Assembly: GCA_024228935.1 (NCBI GenBank)
Contig: JAAESX010000204.1
Span: forward strand, 18,902-82,901
From: Pseudomonadota bacterium
GTDB taxonomy: Bacteria; Myxococcota_A; UBA796; CAJQPC01
DNA length: 64,000 nt
Reading direction: 5' to 3'
Part shown: in pieces, positions 33,424 to 42,035 of the stretch
Layout: every line of letters starts with the position of its first letter
Numbering within the stretch: the first letter of the stretch is position 1
The notes under the pieces: model-generated
What the model saw: only the letters and a program-made list of their open reading frames with translations
Database searches by the model: none
Told to the model about the DNA's origin: nothing
Program-made: the position numbers and the translations under genes

Positions 33424-33479
33424 GCGAACCTCGTTTGCGAAGGCGCGCAGACTATCCGCCTCGTCGGCGTCGGGCCGGT

Positions 33480-33923
33480 CTACAGGTGGCGGACCAGGGC
33501 GACCTGGCGGCAGCGCGGCAGACGCGGGCAGCGCAGGCACTGTCGATCCCGCTTCTCGGGCAGGGCGGACATCTCGGCGCGCACGAAGCCCAGAGACTCG
33601 TACGGAGCGGGGTCCGCGGCCAGGATGAACGCGCGGTCGACACCCATCGACTTCGCTTCCTCGAGGACGGCCGTCATCAGCTCGTCGAGCAGCTCGGGCT
33701 CCCGGCACACCACGGCGCCGATCTCGGCCAGGTGCACGTCGACCAGCGAGACGCTCGCGAGCCCCACCAGCCCCTCGTCATCCACGACGAGCGTGTAGTC
33801 CCGGAGGCCCTTCACGATCGAGAGCCGGGTGCGCGGGAGGAGCTCCTCGTTCAGCACGTGGGGCGCCATCAGGCTCTGCATGGCGGGGACGTCGGCCACC
33901 GTGGGCTTGCGAAGCGCGAGCAT
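33480..33923 (-). CDS. GNAT acetyltransferase, short ArgA-like type with a degenerate acetyl-CoA loop
   Basis: A 147-residue protein aligned with the short amino-acid N-acetyltransferases of the GNAT fold: LRKPTVADVPAMQSLM, EELLPRTRLSIVKGLRDYTL, LAEIGAVVC, then EEAKSMGVDRAFIL and YESLGFV. The Cys-rich tail QCLRCPRLPRCRQVALV is also typical of that type. Known ArgA-like members make N-acetylglutamate, the first step of arginine synthesis. The usual R/Q-x-x-G-x-G/A acetyl-CoA loop is replaced by CREPELLDEL, so activity may be altered. GAGGAGAG precedes the ATG. A palindrome overlaps the promoter region. Confidence 0.68.
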   Translation of the reverse strand: MLALRKPTVADVPAMQSLMAPHVLNEELLPRTRLSIVKGLRDYTLVVDDEGLVGLASVSLVDVHLAEIGAVVCREPELLDELMTAVLEEAKSMGVDRAFILAADPAPYESLGFVRAEMSALPEKRDRQCLRCPRLPRCRQVALVRHL

Positions 33924-33947
33924 GCGGACCTCTCCTCGTTGTCTGTA

Positions 33948-33973
33948 TGACTATGCAACGTTTTGCATAATCA
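33948..33973 (-). promoter_or_regulatory. 26-base palindromic operator overlapping the GNAT gene promoter
   Basis: Arms TGACTATGCAA (33948-33958) and TTGCATAATCA (33963-33973) pair at 10 of 11 positions around CGTT. Read on the minus strand, a possible -35 (TTGCGT) and -10 (CATAGT) with 17 bases between them bracket most of the dyad. This is the layout of a repressor operator. It ends 25 bases upstream of the GNAT start. Its ATGCA/TGCAT core is loosely like some arginine-regulator sites; that link is speculative. Confidence 0.6.
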
Positions 33974-33990
33974 CGCAAGAAAACGCATGC

Positions 33991-35328
33991 TCAGTCTTTC
34001 TTGAAGATCCGCCCCAGGACGCGGCGGGCACTGGTCGAAGCACGCCAGGTGGGGCTGTCGTGGACCTCGGCCAGCCGTGTCCTCACCTGGGCGAGCTCCT
34101 GGGCGAGTCCCGCGGCCGGATCGTGTCCAGGACGCATCCGGACGGCCCGGTCGATCCACTCCCGCAGGCCGCGGGTCGCGGGCTCGAGGCCGTAGCGACT
34201 GGTGAGGTAGCCCTGGAGTCGAGCGGTCTGCGTGCCGTCGTCACCCTCTTCCCACATCCGGACGAGCGCGCCCCGGAGCCCGGAGGCGTCGCCCATCCGG
34301 ACCGGGACGAGCATGCGGATGCCGGCCAGCTCGCGCGTCAGGTCCGAGCACGGCGTCGCGATGACTCCGAGCCCCTGCTGGGCGAAGAACAGGACCCGCG
34401 TGCGGGTGCCCAGCTCGGCCTCGGCGCCAGGCCGATCGAGCGTGATCCCGACGTGCGCTCGCGACAGCAGGGCGGGCAGCACGTGGTGCGGTACCCAGCC
34501 GTGGAACGTGAACCGGCTCGCATGGGGACTCGACAGCGCCGCCGAGCGGAAGCGGTCGTAGCTCTCGGTGTGGTGACCGGGGATGCCGCCGCCGGTCGAG
34601 AGGACCGACAGCCCCGGGACCTCGTCCATCGCCTGGAGCAGGCCGTCGAGCAGCGTGTCGGTGTCCAACCACGTGTTGTACCCACCGCACAGGGCGACCA
34701 CGAGCTCGGAGCGGGGCTCCCGCTCGCGAGGCATCCCGCCCGGAAGCGCGCCGAACCCGAAGACCGCCGGAAGGATCTCGACCCACGGGTGCTCGGAGGG
34801 GTTCTCGCCAAGGCGTCCGAGCATTCCGAGCTGGCCGAGCAGGGCCGCTCGCTGGGTCTGGGAGATGGCCCCGAACGCGTCCGCCCGCTGGTACGCAGGC
34901 AGCCAGGCCTCGCGCATCGTGTCGGTGTGGTCGCGCTCTCCGGCATGGGCGTTCTTCGCCTGGGCCTCGGCGAAGGGGTCACCCGGGACGTCGATGAACA
35001 GCGGCTCGTCGCCGACCGTCAGCGCAGCGACACGGGCCGGCTCGAAGGGGCCTGCGGAGACCACCCGGTCGGGGGCGACCTCGAGGCGCAGGGCACGCAC
35101 CGTCTCGATGTGGGAGGGGTCAGCGCGGTCGATGCGCACCACCCGGACCGGCGTGCCTCGGAAGCTCCAGGAGTCCTCACCTGGCGCGTCGCTCATCAGC
35201 GCGACGACGACCTCGTGCCCTGCCTCGGCCAGCGTCTCGAGGAACCAGGCCGTGCGCAGCTGGGGAAAGCCGAGCCGCTCGGGCTCGTCGCGAGGGAGCG
35301 GACCGCTGCCGATGAGGAGGACCTTCAT
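33991..35328 (-). CDS. GT-B fold glycosyltransferase (GT4-like)
   Basis: A 445-residue protein with the two-domain layout of GT-B enzymes. The N-terminal Rossmann part begins MKVLLIGSGPLPRDEPERLGF, with FLETLAEAGHEVVVALMSD. The C-terminal donor-binding part has VALCGGYNTWLDTDTLLDGL, FTFHGWVPHHVLPALLSRA and a region with RVLFFAQQGLGVIATPCSDL. No signal peptide; the last 40 residues look helical. It lies 33 bases downstream of the Wzt-type ATPase gene and probably works in the same surface-glycan pathway. Donor and acceptor are unknown. Confidence 0.8.
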   Translation of the reverse strand: MKVLLIGSGPLPRDEPERLGFPQLRTAWFLETLAEAGHEVVVALMSDAPGEDSWSFRGTPVRVVRIDRADPSHIETVRALRLEVAPDRVVSAGPFEPARVAALTVGDEPLFIDVPGDPFAEAQAKNAHAGERDHTDTMREAWLPAYQRADAFGAISQTQRAALLGQLGMLGRLGENPSEHPWVEILPAVFGFGALPGGMPREREPRSELVVALCGGYNTWLDTDTLLDGLLQAMDEVPGLSVLSTGGGIPGHHTESYDRFRSAALSSPHASRFTFHGWVPHHVLPALLSRAHVGITLDRPGAEAELGTRTRVLFFAQQGLGVIATPCSDLTRELAGIRMLVPVRMGDASGLRGALVRMWEEGDDGTQTARLQGYLTSRYGLEPATRGLREWIDRAVRMRPGHDPAAGLAQELAQVRTRLAEVHDSPTWRASTSARRVLGRIFKKD

Positions 35329-35361
35329 GCCCGTGCACTATCACCCCTGGCCAAGCAGGAT

Positions 35362-36786
35362 TCACTCGGAGATGTCGGCCCCGTCTCCCTCGATGTGCGC
35401 GATCAGGCCCCAGGCGTGGTCCAGCTGGACCAGCCCGTGGTCCTCGTTCTTCTGCGCCACCTCGAAGCTGTACAGGCGGTTGTGCCAGACGTGCGGCTTG
35501 AGGTGGTTCTTGTCGAACACGGCGATGGACACCCGGTAGGTGCCCGACAGCAACGGCAGCGCCGAGTACCGGACGAAGAACGTGTAGATGCCGTGGTAGG
35601 TCCCATCCAGCACGTTGTCGAAGCGCGTGTTGGGGCCGTACACATAGGTGCCGTCGTTCCGATGGATGGCCACGCCGAGGATCGGCCGCTCGACGGGCTC
35701 GGTGGTCCGGAACGTGACCGCCACGATCAGGTCCTCGCCGGTCCGGAACCGCTCGCGCACCTGACCGCGTCCGTCGAGCATCTGCACGCTCAACACGCGG
35801 ACCTCGCCGCTGCCGATGAGCACGGCGTTCTCGCCCTCGTAGTTCTCGAACGGGGTCGTCTCGACCTCTTCGGCCCACATCTCGGCGGCTTCCGGGAGCG
35901 CGCAGGCCTCGTCGACCGCGCGGCGCAGGTCGGGGTCGTCGATCGTGGCGCGGTAGCTGGGCTTGGGGGCCTCGGGCAGCTCGCCGTGGGGCGTCTCGTG
36001 GACCAGCGTCGGCCGAGTGGGGCGCATCGCGCCGGCCAGCTCGCGGTCCAGGTCCATGTACCGGTCGACCACCTCTCGCGCCGGGCCCAGCGCGCGGACC
36101 TGGCCCCGGTCGAGCCACATCGCGTCGTCACACAGGCTGCGGATCGCGTGCAGGTCGTGACTGACGAGCACGATGGTCCGACCCATCGTCAGGAACTCCT
36201 CGATCTTCGAGATGCACTTGCGCTGGAAGTACTGGTCGCCGACAGCGAGCACCTCGTCGACCAGGAAGACCTCGCTGTCCATGTGCGCCGCGATTCCGAA
36301 GCCGAGCCGGAGCGCCATGCCCGAGGAGTACGTGCGCACCGGGTAGTCGATGAACTCGCCCAGCTCGGCGAACTCGATCATGTGCGGGAGCCGCGCCTCG
36401 ACCTCGTCGCGCCGCATGCCGAGCAGCGAGCAGTTCAGGTGGATGTTCTCTCGACCGGTGAAGTTGCTGTGGAAGCCGAGCCCCAGATCCAGGAGCGTGG
36501 AGATGGGCGCGCGCACCTCGAGCGCCCCGCGGGTCGGCTCGCTGATGCCTGCGATGAGCTTCAGCAGCGTGGACTTGCCGGCGCCGTTGGCACCGATGAC
36601 CCCGAAGGACCGGCCCCTGCGCACGGTGAAGTCCAGGTTCCGGAGCGCCCAGTGCTCCTCGTGGTGCTTGCGATGGCCGAAGAACTCGAAGAACCGCGAG
36701 CGGTCGTTCAAGTAGATGTCGAAGCGCTTGCTGACGCTTCTCGCCTGGATGACCCAGTCGGTCGTGTCCGGCTCGGTGTCCGCCAT
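35362..36786 (-). CDS. Wzt/TagH-type polysaccharide ABC transporter ATP-binding protein
   Basis: A 474-residue protein starting at ATG 36786. The N-terminal ABC ATPase has Walker A GANGAGKST, the family-typical LGLGFHSNFTGRENIHLN, signature YSSGM, Walker B VFLVDEVLAVGD and the switch His in LVSHD. The C-terminal 200 residues form a Wzt-C-like beta-sandwich (EVRVLSVQMLDGRGQ, LSGTYRVSIAVFDKNH) that recognises the non-reducing end of the exported glycan in O-antigen systems. The partner permease (Wzm) is not in the window. It is divergent from the nuclease gene. Confidence 0.88.
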   Translation of the reverse strand: MADTEPDTTDWVIQARSVSKRFDIYLNDRSRFFEFFGHRKHHEEHWALRNLDFTVRRGRSFGVIGANGAGKSTLLKLIAGISEPTRGALEVRAPISTLLDLGLGFHSNFTGRENIHLNCSLLGMRRDEVEARLPHMIEFAELGEFIDYPVRTYSSGMALRLGFGIAAHMDSEVFLVDEVLAVGDQYFQRKCISKIEEFLTMGRTIVLVSHDLHAIRSLCDDAMWLDRGQVRALGPAREVVDRYMDLDRELAGAMRPTRPTLVHETPHGELPEAPKPSYRATIDDPDLRRAVDEACALPEAAEMWAEEVETTPFENYEGENAVLIGSGEVRVLSVQMLDGRGQVRERFRTGEDLIVAVTFRTTEPVERPILGVAIHRNDGTYVYGPNTRFDNVLDGTYHGIYTFFVRYSALPLLSGTYRVSIAVFDKNHLKPHVWHNRLYSFEVAQKNEDHGLVQLDHAWGLIAHIEGDGADISE

Positions 36787-36838
36787 TCGGCCGAGTGTAG
36801 CGCGGTGGTAGTCTCGCGGTGCTCTGGCACACCTCTCG

Positions 36839-37384
36839 ATGATGGCAACCCCCCTCCTGACGCTCGTCCTTCTCGCGGCCTGTTCGCCTTTCGACGAGCG
36901 GATCCCGATGTTCGGCGAATCGGCCGAGTTCGAGGCCTGCGACGCCACGCGCGACGCGACGGTGGGCTGCGTCATCGACGGGGACACGCTGGACCTGGAG
37001 ACGTGTGGCGGCGAGCGCATCCGACTGCTCGGCGTCGACACGCCCGAGGTCCACGAGGTCGAGGAGCCGGACTGCTACGGCCCCGAGGCATCCCAGGCGC
37101 TGAAGGACCTGCTGAGCGACGAGCCCCCGCTGACCCTGCAGTTCGACGAGCTCTGCACGGACACCTACGGGCGCACGCTGGCGTATGTGTTCGCCGAGGT
37201 CCCGGGCTCGGGCACAGACAGCGGCCTGGACACCGAAGTCGTCTTCTTGAACGAGTACATGTTGAGCGAGGGCTACGCCCGCTTCCTGGAGGTGGGGGTC
37301 GAACTCCGTCGCCGGGCTGAGCTGATGGCCGCCGAGCAGGAAGCCAAGGAGGCCGGTCGCGGTCTCTGGGGCGCTTGCGAGTGA
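36839..37384 (+). CDS. Secreted thermonuclease-like lipoprotein (SNase fold)
   Basis: A 181-residue lipoprotein (MMATPLLTLVLLAAC) with a staphylococcal-nuclease OB-fold. Key catalytic positions are visible: Asp in VIDGDTL, Arg in RIRLLGVDTPE with the following Glu, and the second Arg in YGRTLAYVF. A Cys-rich insertion (CYGPEAS, LCTD) and the terminal GLWGACE are as in other exported SNases. It cleaves DNA or RNA with calcium, probably at the cell surface. A TAGTCT element 25 bases upstream may be its -10. Confidence 0.87.
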   Translation: MMATPLLTLVLLAACSPFDERIPMFGESAEFEACDATRDATVGCVIDGDTLDLETCGGERIRLLGVDTPEVHEVEEPDCYGPEASQALKDLLSDEPPLTLQFDELCTDTYGRTLAYVFAEVPGSGTDSGLDTEVVFLNEYMLSEGYARFLEVGVELRRRAELMAAEQEAKEAGRGLWGACE

Positions 37385-37391
37385 GGATCCG

Positions 37392-38399
37392 ATGAGTAGT
37401 GAAGCGGTTGCCCCCCGACTGATCGCCTCCCTGGAGGAGATCACCCACTGGCGCGAAGGCGCCGAGAAAGAGGCTCGACAGCAGCTCGAAGAGGTCGACG
37501 TCGAAGAGGCGCGCCTCAAGAAGGCCATCGAGGACCTGCAGACCCAGATCGTGGGGCTCGACACGCTCCGAGGCGAGGTCCGCGCCCGGGTCGACGAGCT
37601 GGACGACCAGGAGATCGCCAAGAGCTACCAGGCCGTCGTCGACAGCCTGGACGCGGACTCCGAGCTGCTGGACGGTCGGTCGGCCCTGGTCGCCGAGCGC
37701 CGCGCCGAGCTGCGCGACAAGGCCGAGAAGCTGCTCGCCGACCCCGAGCTCGCCAGCGCGATCGACGAGTTCGAGCGCTTCCGCGAGATGGAGACGGGGC
37801 TGTCCAGCCTGCCGGCCAGCTACCGGAAGGCCATCCTCGACCACCACCAGGCGGTCAAGCGGCGCCTGACCCTGGTCTTCGAGACGCTCGAGGGCGCGCC
37901 CGAGCCCCTCGACGCCCCGACTGCCGGCATCGCCATCGTCGCCTCGGTCGACCCCAGCGAGGGTCCGCCCGAGTCGCTGGTGATGGTCCTCCCGGTCGAC
38001 GCCGGGCTGTACGACAACTGGGCCGACGCGGGGGAGAGCGTCTCCGCCACCCTGGCCTACCGCATGGTCGCCGCCGCCGCGACGCTCGCCGAGCGCGCCG
38101 GCGTGCCGGGCGCCCCCATCGCCTACCGCTCGTTCGAGGGCAAGCTCACCATCCAGGTCTGGTTCGGTGACTCCGACCCCGAGGGCGACCTCAAGGAGCT
38201 CGCCGCCGGCATCCTCGACGAGGTCCGGTTCTCGGCCACCGAGCTGAGCACCGCGGCCACCGAGCTGTACACGCTCTGGCTGCCGCCGGACGTCCTCAAT
38301 CCGCCCGAGGAAGAGGACGACGACGAGAGCGAATCGAGCGCCGAGCCGGACGCCGCCGCGGTGTTCGAGGAAGAGCTGTTCGGAACGGAGGAGGACTGA
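37392..38399 (+). CDS. Hypothetical coiled-coil protein
   Basis: A 335-residue cytoplasmic protein I do not recognise. Residues 10-150 are predicted coiled coil (REGAEKEARQQLEEVDVEEA, LRGEVRARVDELDDQEI). A central alpha/beta domain of about 140 residues follows (GIAIVASVDPSEG, LVMVLPVDAGLYDNW, APIAYRSFEGKLTIQVW), then an acidic disordered tail. It starts seven bases after the nuclease stop and overlaps the next gene's ATG at its TGA, so it is cotranscribed with it. Confidence 0.65.
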   Translation: MSSEAVAPRLIASLEEITHWREGAEKEARQQLEEVDVEEARLKKAIEDLQTQIVGLDTLRGEVRARVDELDDQEIAKSYQAVVDSLDADSELLDGRSALVAERRAELRDKAEKLLADPELASAIDEFERFREMETGLSSLPASYRKAILDHHQAVKRRLTLVFETLEGAPEPLDAPTAGIAIVASVDPSEGPPESLVMVLPVDAGLYDNWADAGESVSATLAYRMVAAAATLAERAGVPGAPIAYRSFEGKLTIQVWFGDSDPEGDLKELAAGILDEVRFSATELSTAATELYTLWLPPDVLNPPEEEDDDESESSAEPDAAAVFEEELFGTEED

Positions 38400-38890
38400 T
38401 GTCACTGTCGAAGCTCGAGCGCCTGACCCTGGCCGATGTGGCCGGCGAGCTGGCCATCCACCCGTTCGACCTCATCCGCATCCTCGTCGCTGAGCGGTGC
38501 GTCACCGACAACCTGCGCTTCGACCGCCCCCAGGTCGACGTCATCCGGCGCGCCGGTGGCATCGAGACCTGGTGGACGGCGGACTCGACGCGCTCGGATG
38601 ACAGCATCCTGGCCCGCGGTCTCCTGCGCGACGTCTGCGAGCAGCTGGTCGCCCGGGGGGTCGTCGGCGACAACGCCACCCGCCTGGACAACGTGCTCCG
38701 CGGACTCGAGACCAGCGAGCAGCACATCGTGCGCGCCCTGGTCCAGGGCCTCATCCAGCTGGGTGTGCTCGGCTCTCGCAGCTCGGCGCGGGGCCTGTAC
38801 GTGTCCATCGTCGAGGGCCGCGAGTACGCCGTGGCCGACCTCGCCGAGGGCGGCGACGTGCCCGAAGAGCTGGCTGAACTCTGGAGCTGA
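38399..38890 (+). CDS. Hypothetical protein with a possible winged-helix N-terminus
   Basis: A 163-residue protein, mostly helical. The opening KLERLTLADVAGELAIHPFDLIRIL looks like a helix-turn-helix of the MerR/IF2-N kind. The rest (LRDVCEQLVARGVVGDNAT, VRALVQGLIQLGVLGSRSS) is helical with a final beta pair. No family is recognised. The ATG overlaps the preceding stop, and a PEGA protein follows after 75 bases. Confidence 0.58.
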   Translation: MSLSKLERLTLADVAGELAIHPFDLIRILVAERCVTDNLRFDRPQVDVIRRAGGIETWWTADSTRSDDSILARGLLRDVCEQLVARGVVGDNATRLDNVLRGLETSEQHIVRALVQGLIQLGVLGSRSSARGLYVSIVEGREYAVADLAEGGDVPEELAELWS

Positions 38891-38965
38891 GCGAGGCGCT
38901 GAGAACGTTTCCGCGTCTGCGGCGGTACACTCGCTGAGCCCGATGACCGGGCAGGAGGCGCGGCC

Positions 38966-40777
38966 ATGGCCGGCGACGGGCGACGAAAGCGCGGCCTGTT
39001 CTCGGGGCCCTCGGCCGGCATGCTGGGCGGTGGGCTCACGCCCATGGGCCGCAAGAAGAAGAAGAAGAAGAAGAAGCCGGCACGAGCGCGTCCGGCTCCA
39101 GTCGCCCCCCCCGTCGAGTCCGTCGCTTCGCCTGAGCCTGTCGCTCCACCCGAGCCAGTGGCTCCGCCCGTGGTGGCGAAGCCGCCCGAGCCTGTCGCTC
39201 CGCCCGAGTCTGTTGCTCCGCCCGAGCCTGTTGCAGCACCCGAGCCCGAGCCCGAGCCCCTCGAGAAGCCGGAGGTCGCCGACGAGCTGGCCCAGCGCTT
39301 CGCCCGCACCCCGGAGCCGAGCTCGCCCGCTCCGGCGCGCCCCCCGCCGCCGCCGCCGCCACGCCGTTTGGAGCCGATCCGCCCGACCGCGACGATCGTG
39401 CCGCCGCCGATCACCCCCACGCGCCCCTCACCCGAGCTCACCGGGCCGCTGCCGCTGCTCGACGACGACGACGAGTGGGCGCCGCCTCCGCCCCGACCGG
39501 TCGCCCTGCGCGAACGCTTCGACGTGCTCGAGGTCGACGACGACCTGCCTGGCTTCGACGAGGAGGAAGCTGACACCGAGCGGGCACACGACCGGCCGGA
39601 CGAGAGCGCAGACACGGAGATCTTCTACGAGACCGAAGACGGCGACTCGCTGGACGGCCCGAGCGACATGCTCCCGGACGTCGAGGACGAGCCGGCGAGC
39701 TGGACCGACCTCGAGGGCAAGAAGGTCGCGACCATCCGCATGGGCTCGGACGCCGCGCGCCCGGCCGAGGGTCTGGGCGAGAGCTACAACCGCGAGGGCT
39801 GGGAGAGCAAGGCGCGACGCGACAGCGACAACGTCAGCGTCTTCGAAGAGCACACCGACGACAGCCTGTTCAACCTGGTCGCCCGACAGCACGACGACGA
39901 AGCCTCGGACGACCCGCCGAGCGACGTCGTCGAGTTCGGCCCTCTCCCGCGCAGCCGGGTCGTGGTCAAGGAGGAGCGCGTCACCGGCGGCTTCCGTGGC
40001 GACGCGTCGTCACGAGCGACCGAGGACGCCGAGGTGTGGGCCGACCAGGACGACCAACCGACGATGTCCACCCGACGCGTCTCGGCACCGTCAGCCTGGT
40101 GGGAGGACGGCGGCCTGGAGCGGGACAACGCCGACGAGTCCGGGACCTGGCGCACACCGACACGCGCCCCCGACTTCCGCGGCGCCACCCGAGACGACCG
40201 CGAGCGAGCGAACCGTCGGCGAGCGGTGTCCCGCGTCGTGGGCCTCGTCGCTCTCCTGATCGTGGCGCTGGGCGTGCTGTTCATGGCCTGGCGGGACCGC
40301 CAGGCGCGGGTCGACGCGCCGGACGAGCCGGTGGTCGCTGACGCCCCCATCACGGACGAGCCCATCACCGATGAGCCGGCAGTCGACGAGCCGACCGCCG
40401 ACGAGCCGATCACCGACGAGCCGGTCGTCGACGAGCCGGGCAGCGACGAGCCGGCCGAGCTCATCCCGGACGAGGCCGCGCCGACGCCAGTGGGTCTGCC
40501 CCCGGTGGTCCCCGAGCTTCCCGAGATCGCGGCGACCGACGAGACCGAGGACGCCGCCCGAGCCGCGATCTACGACGGCGGGCTGCTGTTCGTCCGCAGC
40601 GAGCCGCGTGCCCTCATCTATGTCGACGGCCGCCGACGCGGACACACGCCCATCGAGGACCTGGAGCTCTCGCCCGGCAACCATCTGGTCAAGGCGGTCG
40701 TCCCCGGACGCGCGCCCAAGTACCAGCAGGTCCGCGTCGACCCCGGCGGGGCCCACGTGGTGCCCTTCATCTTCTAG
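38966..40777 (+). CDS. PEGA-domain membrane protein with long disordered repeats
   Basis: A 603-residue protein. The N-terminus has a poly-Lys run (GRKKKKKKKK) followed by repeats of the P-E-P-V-A-P-P kind (about 45-95), then a long acidic disordered region. One membrane helix lies near 420 (VVGLVALLIVALGVLFMAW). On the far side comes a second repeat of D/A-E-P-(I/V)-(T/V/A)-D units (about 445-495) and a C-terminal PEGA domain (GLLFVRSEPRALIYVDGRR, LELSPGNHLVKAVVPGR). PEGA domains are envelope beta-sandwich modules. The type II topology places PEGA outside. GCAGGAGG precedes the ATG. It is likely cotranscribed with the two unknown genes before it. Confidence 0.78.
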   Translation: MAGDGRRKRGLFSGPSAGMLGGGLTPMGRKKKKKKKKPARARPAPVAPPVESVASPEPVAPPEPVAPPVVAKPPEPVAPPESVAPPEPVAAPEPEPEPLEKPEVADELAQRFARTPEPSSPAPARPPPPPPPRRLEPIRPTATIVPPPITPTRPSPELTGPLPLLDDDDEWAPPPPRPVALRERFDVLEVDDDLPGFDEEEADTERAHDRPDESADTEIFYETEDGDSLDGPSDMLPDVEDEPASWTDLEGKKVATIRMGSDAARPAEGLGESYNREGWESKARRDSDNVSVFEEHTDDSLFNLVARQHDDEASDDPPSDVVEFGPLPRSRVVVKEERVTGGFRGDASSRATEDAEVWADQDDQPTMSTRRVSAPSAWWEDGGLERDNADESGTWRTPTRAPDFRGATRDDRERANRRRAVSRVVGLVALLIVALGVLFMAWRDRQARVDAPDEPVVADAPITDEPITDEPAVDEPTADEPITDEPVVDEPGSDEPAELIPDEAAPTPVGLPPVVPELPEIAATDETEDAARAAIYDGGLLFVRSEPRALIYVDGRRRGHTPIEDLELSPGNHLVKAVVPGRAPKYQQVRVDPGGAHVVPFIF

Positions 40778-41466
40778 CCCTTCAGGGCTCCGACGAGAGA
40801 CTTGACGGGGTTGCGGGCCCCGAAGATGGCCGTCCCCACCCGGACGAGCGTCGCTCCGTGCGCGATGGCGTCCTCGAAGTCGCCGCTCATGCCCATCGAG
40901 AGCTCGGTGAACGGGAGCCCCTGGGCCTGGCCAGCTGCGAACAGCTCCCCCAGCGCCGCGAAGCTCTCGGGCCCCGACCCCGGAGGCGGGATGCACATCA
41001 GGCCCGCACAGGTCAGGCCGGGCAGCGCGTCCAGCTCGCCCGCCAGGGCAAGCGTGTCCGCGGGGGTGACCCCGTGCTTGCTCTGCTCACCCCCGATGTT
41101 GACCTCGACGAGGACCGAGGCGCCCGGCTGACGCTTGGCGATCTCCATCCCCAGCTTCACCGAGTCCACGGCGTGCACCAGCTGTGCGCTCGCCTTGGCG
41201 ACGTACTTCACCTTGTTTCGCTGGAGGTGGCCGATGAAGTGCCAGCGCAGCTCGGTGAGGTCGACCAGCTCGGCCGCCTTGTCCCGCAGCTCCTGCGCGT
41301 AGTTCTCGCCGAAGTCCCGCTGACCGGCGGCGTAGGCCTCACGGATCATGGACGAAGGCTTGGTCTTCGACACGGCGACGAGACGGACGTCGGCCGGGTC
41401 TCGACCGGCAGCGACACAGGCGGCGTCGATCCGCGAGCGGATTGCGCGAAGGCGGTCAGGGATCAT
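40774..41466 (-). CDS. yggS: YggS-family PLP homeostasis protein
   Basis: A 230-residue PLP-binding TIM-barrel protein (alanine racemase N-terminal fold) of usual length. The PLP Lys is in RLVAVSKTKP; other landmarks are RDFGENYAQEL, WHFIGHLQRNK, EVNIGGEQSKHG, LSMGMSGDFEDAI and VRVGTAIFG. The family buffers pyridoxal phosphate and has no catalytic turnover known. Its stop overlaps the convergent PEGA gene by four bases, and its start overlaps the maf stop. Confidence 0.93.
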   Translation of the reverse strand: MIPDRLRAIRSRIDAACVAAGRDPADVRLVAVSKTKPSSMIREAYAAGQRDFGENYAQELRDKAAELVDLTELRWHFIGHLQRNKVKYVAKASAQLVHAVDSVKLGMEIAKRQPGASVLVEVNIGGEQSKHGVTPADTLALAGELDALPGLTCAGLMCIPPPGSGPESFAALGELFAAGQAQGLPFTELSMGMSGDFEDAIAHGATLVRVGTAIFGARNPVKSLVGALKG

Positions 41467-42035
41467 CGGTCCTCGAACGGTGGGGGTGCGCCGAGCGCGG
41501 CCAGATCCTCGAGGACCTCGGCCAGCGGCAGCCCGACGACGTTGGAGTAACTACCCTCGATCGCGGCGACGAGGAACCCGCCCACACCTTGGATGCCGTA
41601 GGCGCCGGCCTTGTCGAGCGGCTCGCCCGTCGCGACGTAGCCCCGGACCTCGCCCTCGGTCAGCGCTCGGAAGCGAACGCGCGTCGAGGTGGTCCGAACC
41701 CGCTCGTCGGCCCCTCGGCGAACGCAGGTACCGGTCGTGACGGTGTGCACGCGGTCCGACAGCGCGAGCAGGATCCGGACCGCGTCCTCGGCGTCTCGGG
41801 GCTTGTCGAAGAGCACGCCCCCGCCGTGCACGACGGTGTCCGCAGCGACCACGATGCGCTCGTCTTCGACACAGGCGCGAGCCTTCTCGACCGCCAGGCG
41901 CCGGGCGTATGAGACGGGCTCCTCGCCTGGGGCCGGCGTCTCGTCGATGTTCGCCGGCCGGATGTCGAGCACGTACCCGAGCTCCGAGAGCAGCTGACGT
42001 CGTCGGGGCGAGCCGCTCGCCAGGACCAGGCTCAC
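41463..42035 (-). CDS. maf: Maf-family nucleotide pyrophosphatase
   Basis: A 190-residue protein. The substrate-loop motif is LASGSPRRRQLL, followed by EKARA, the catalytic AADTVV, and the C-terminal DKAGAYGIQGVGGFLV and GSYSNVVGLPL. Maf proteins hydrolyse non-canonical or canonical nucleoside triphosphates and affect division in several bacteria. It overlaps neighbours at both ends by four bases, in a run of five coupled minus-strand genes. Confidence 0.93.
   Translation of the reverse strand: MSLVLASGSPRRRQLLSELGYVLDIRPANIDETPAPGEEPVSYARRLAVEKARACVEDERIVVAADTVVHGGGVLFDKPRDAEDAVRILLALSDRVHTVTTGTCVRRGADERVRTTSTRVRFRALTEGEVRGYVATGEPLDKAGAYGIQGVGGFLVAAIEGSYSNVVGLPLAEVLEDLAALGAPPPFEDR

Noticed and set aside
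40320..40470. Tandem direct repeats as a CRISPR array
   Set aside because: They are in-frame codon repeats for Asp-Glu-Pro units inside the PEGA gene, with no unique spacers of constant length.
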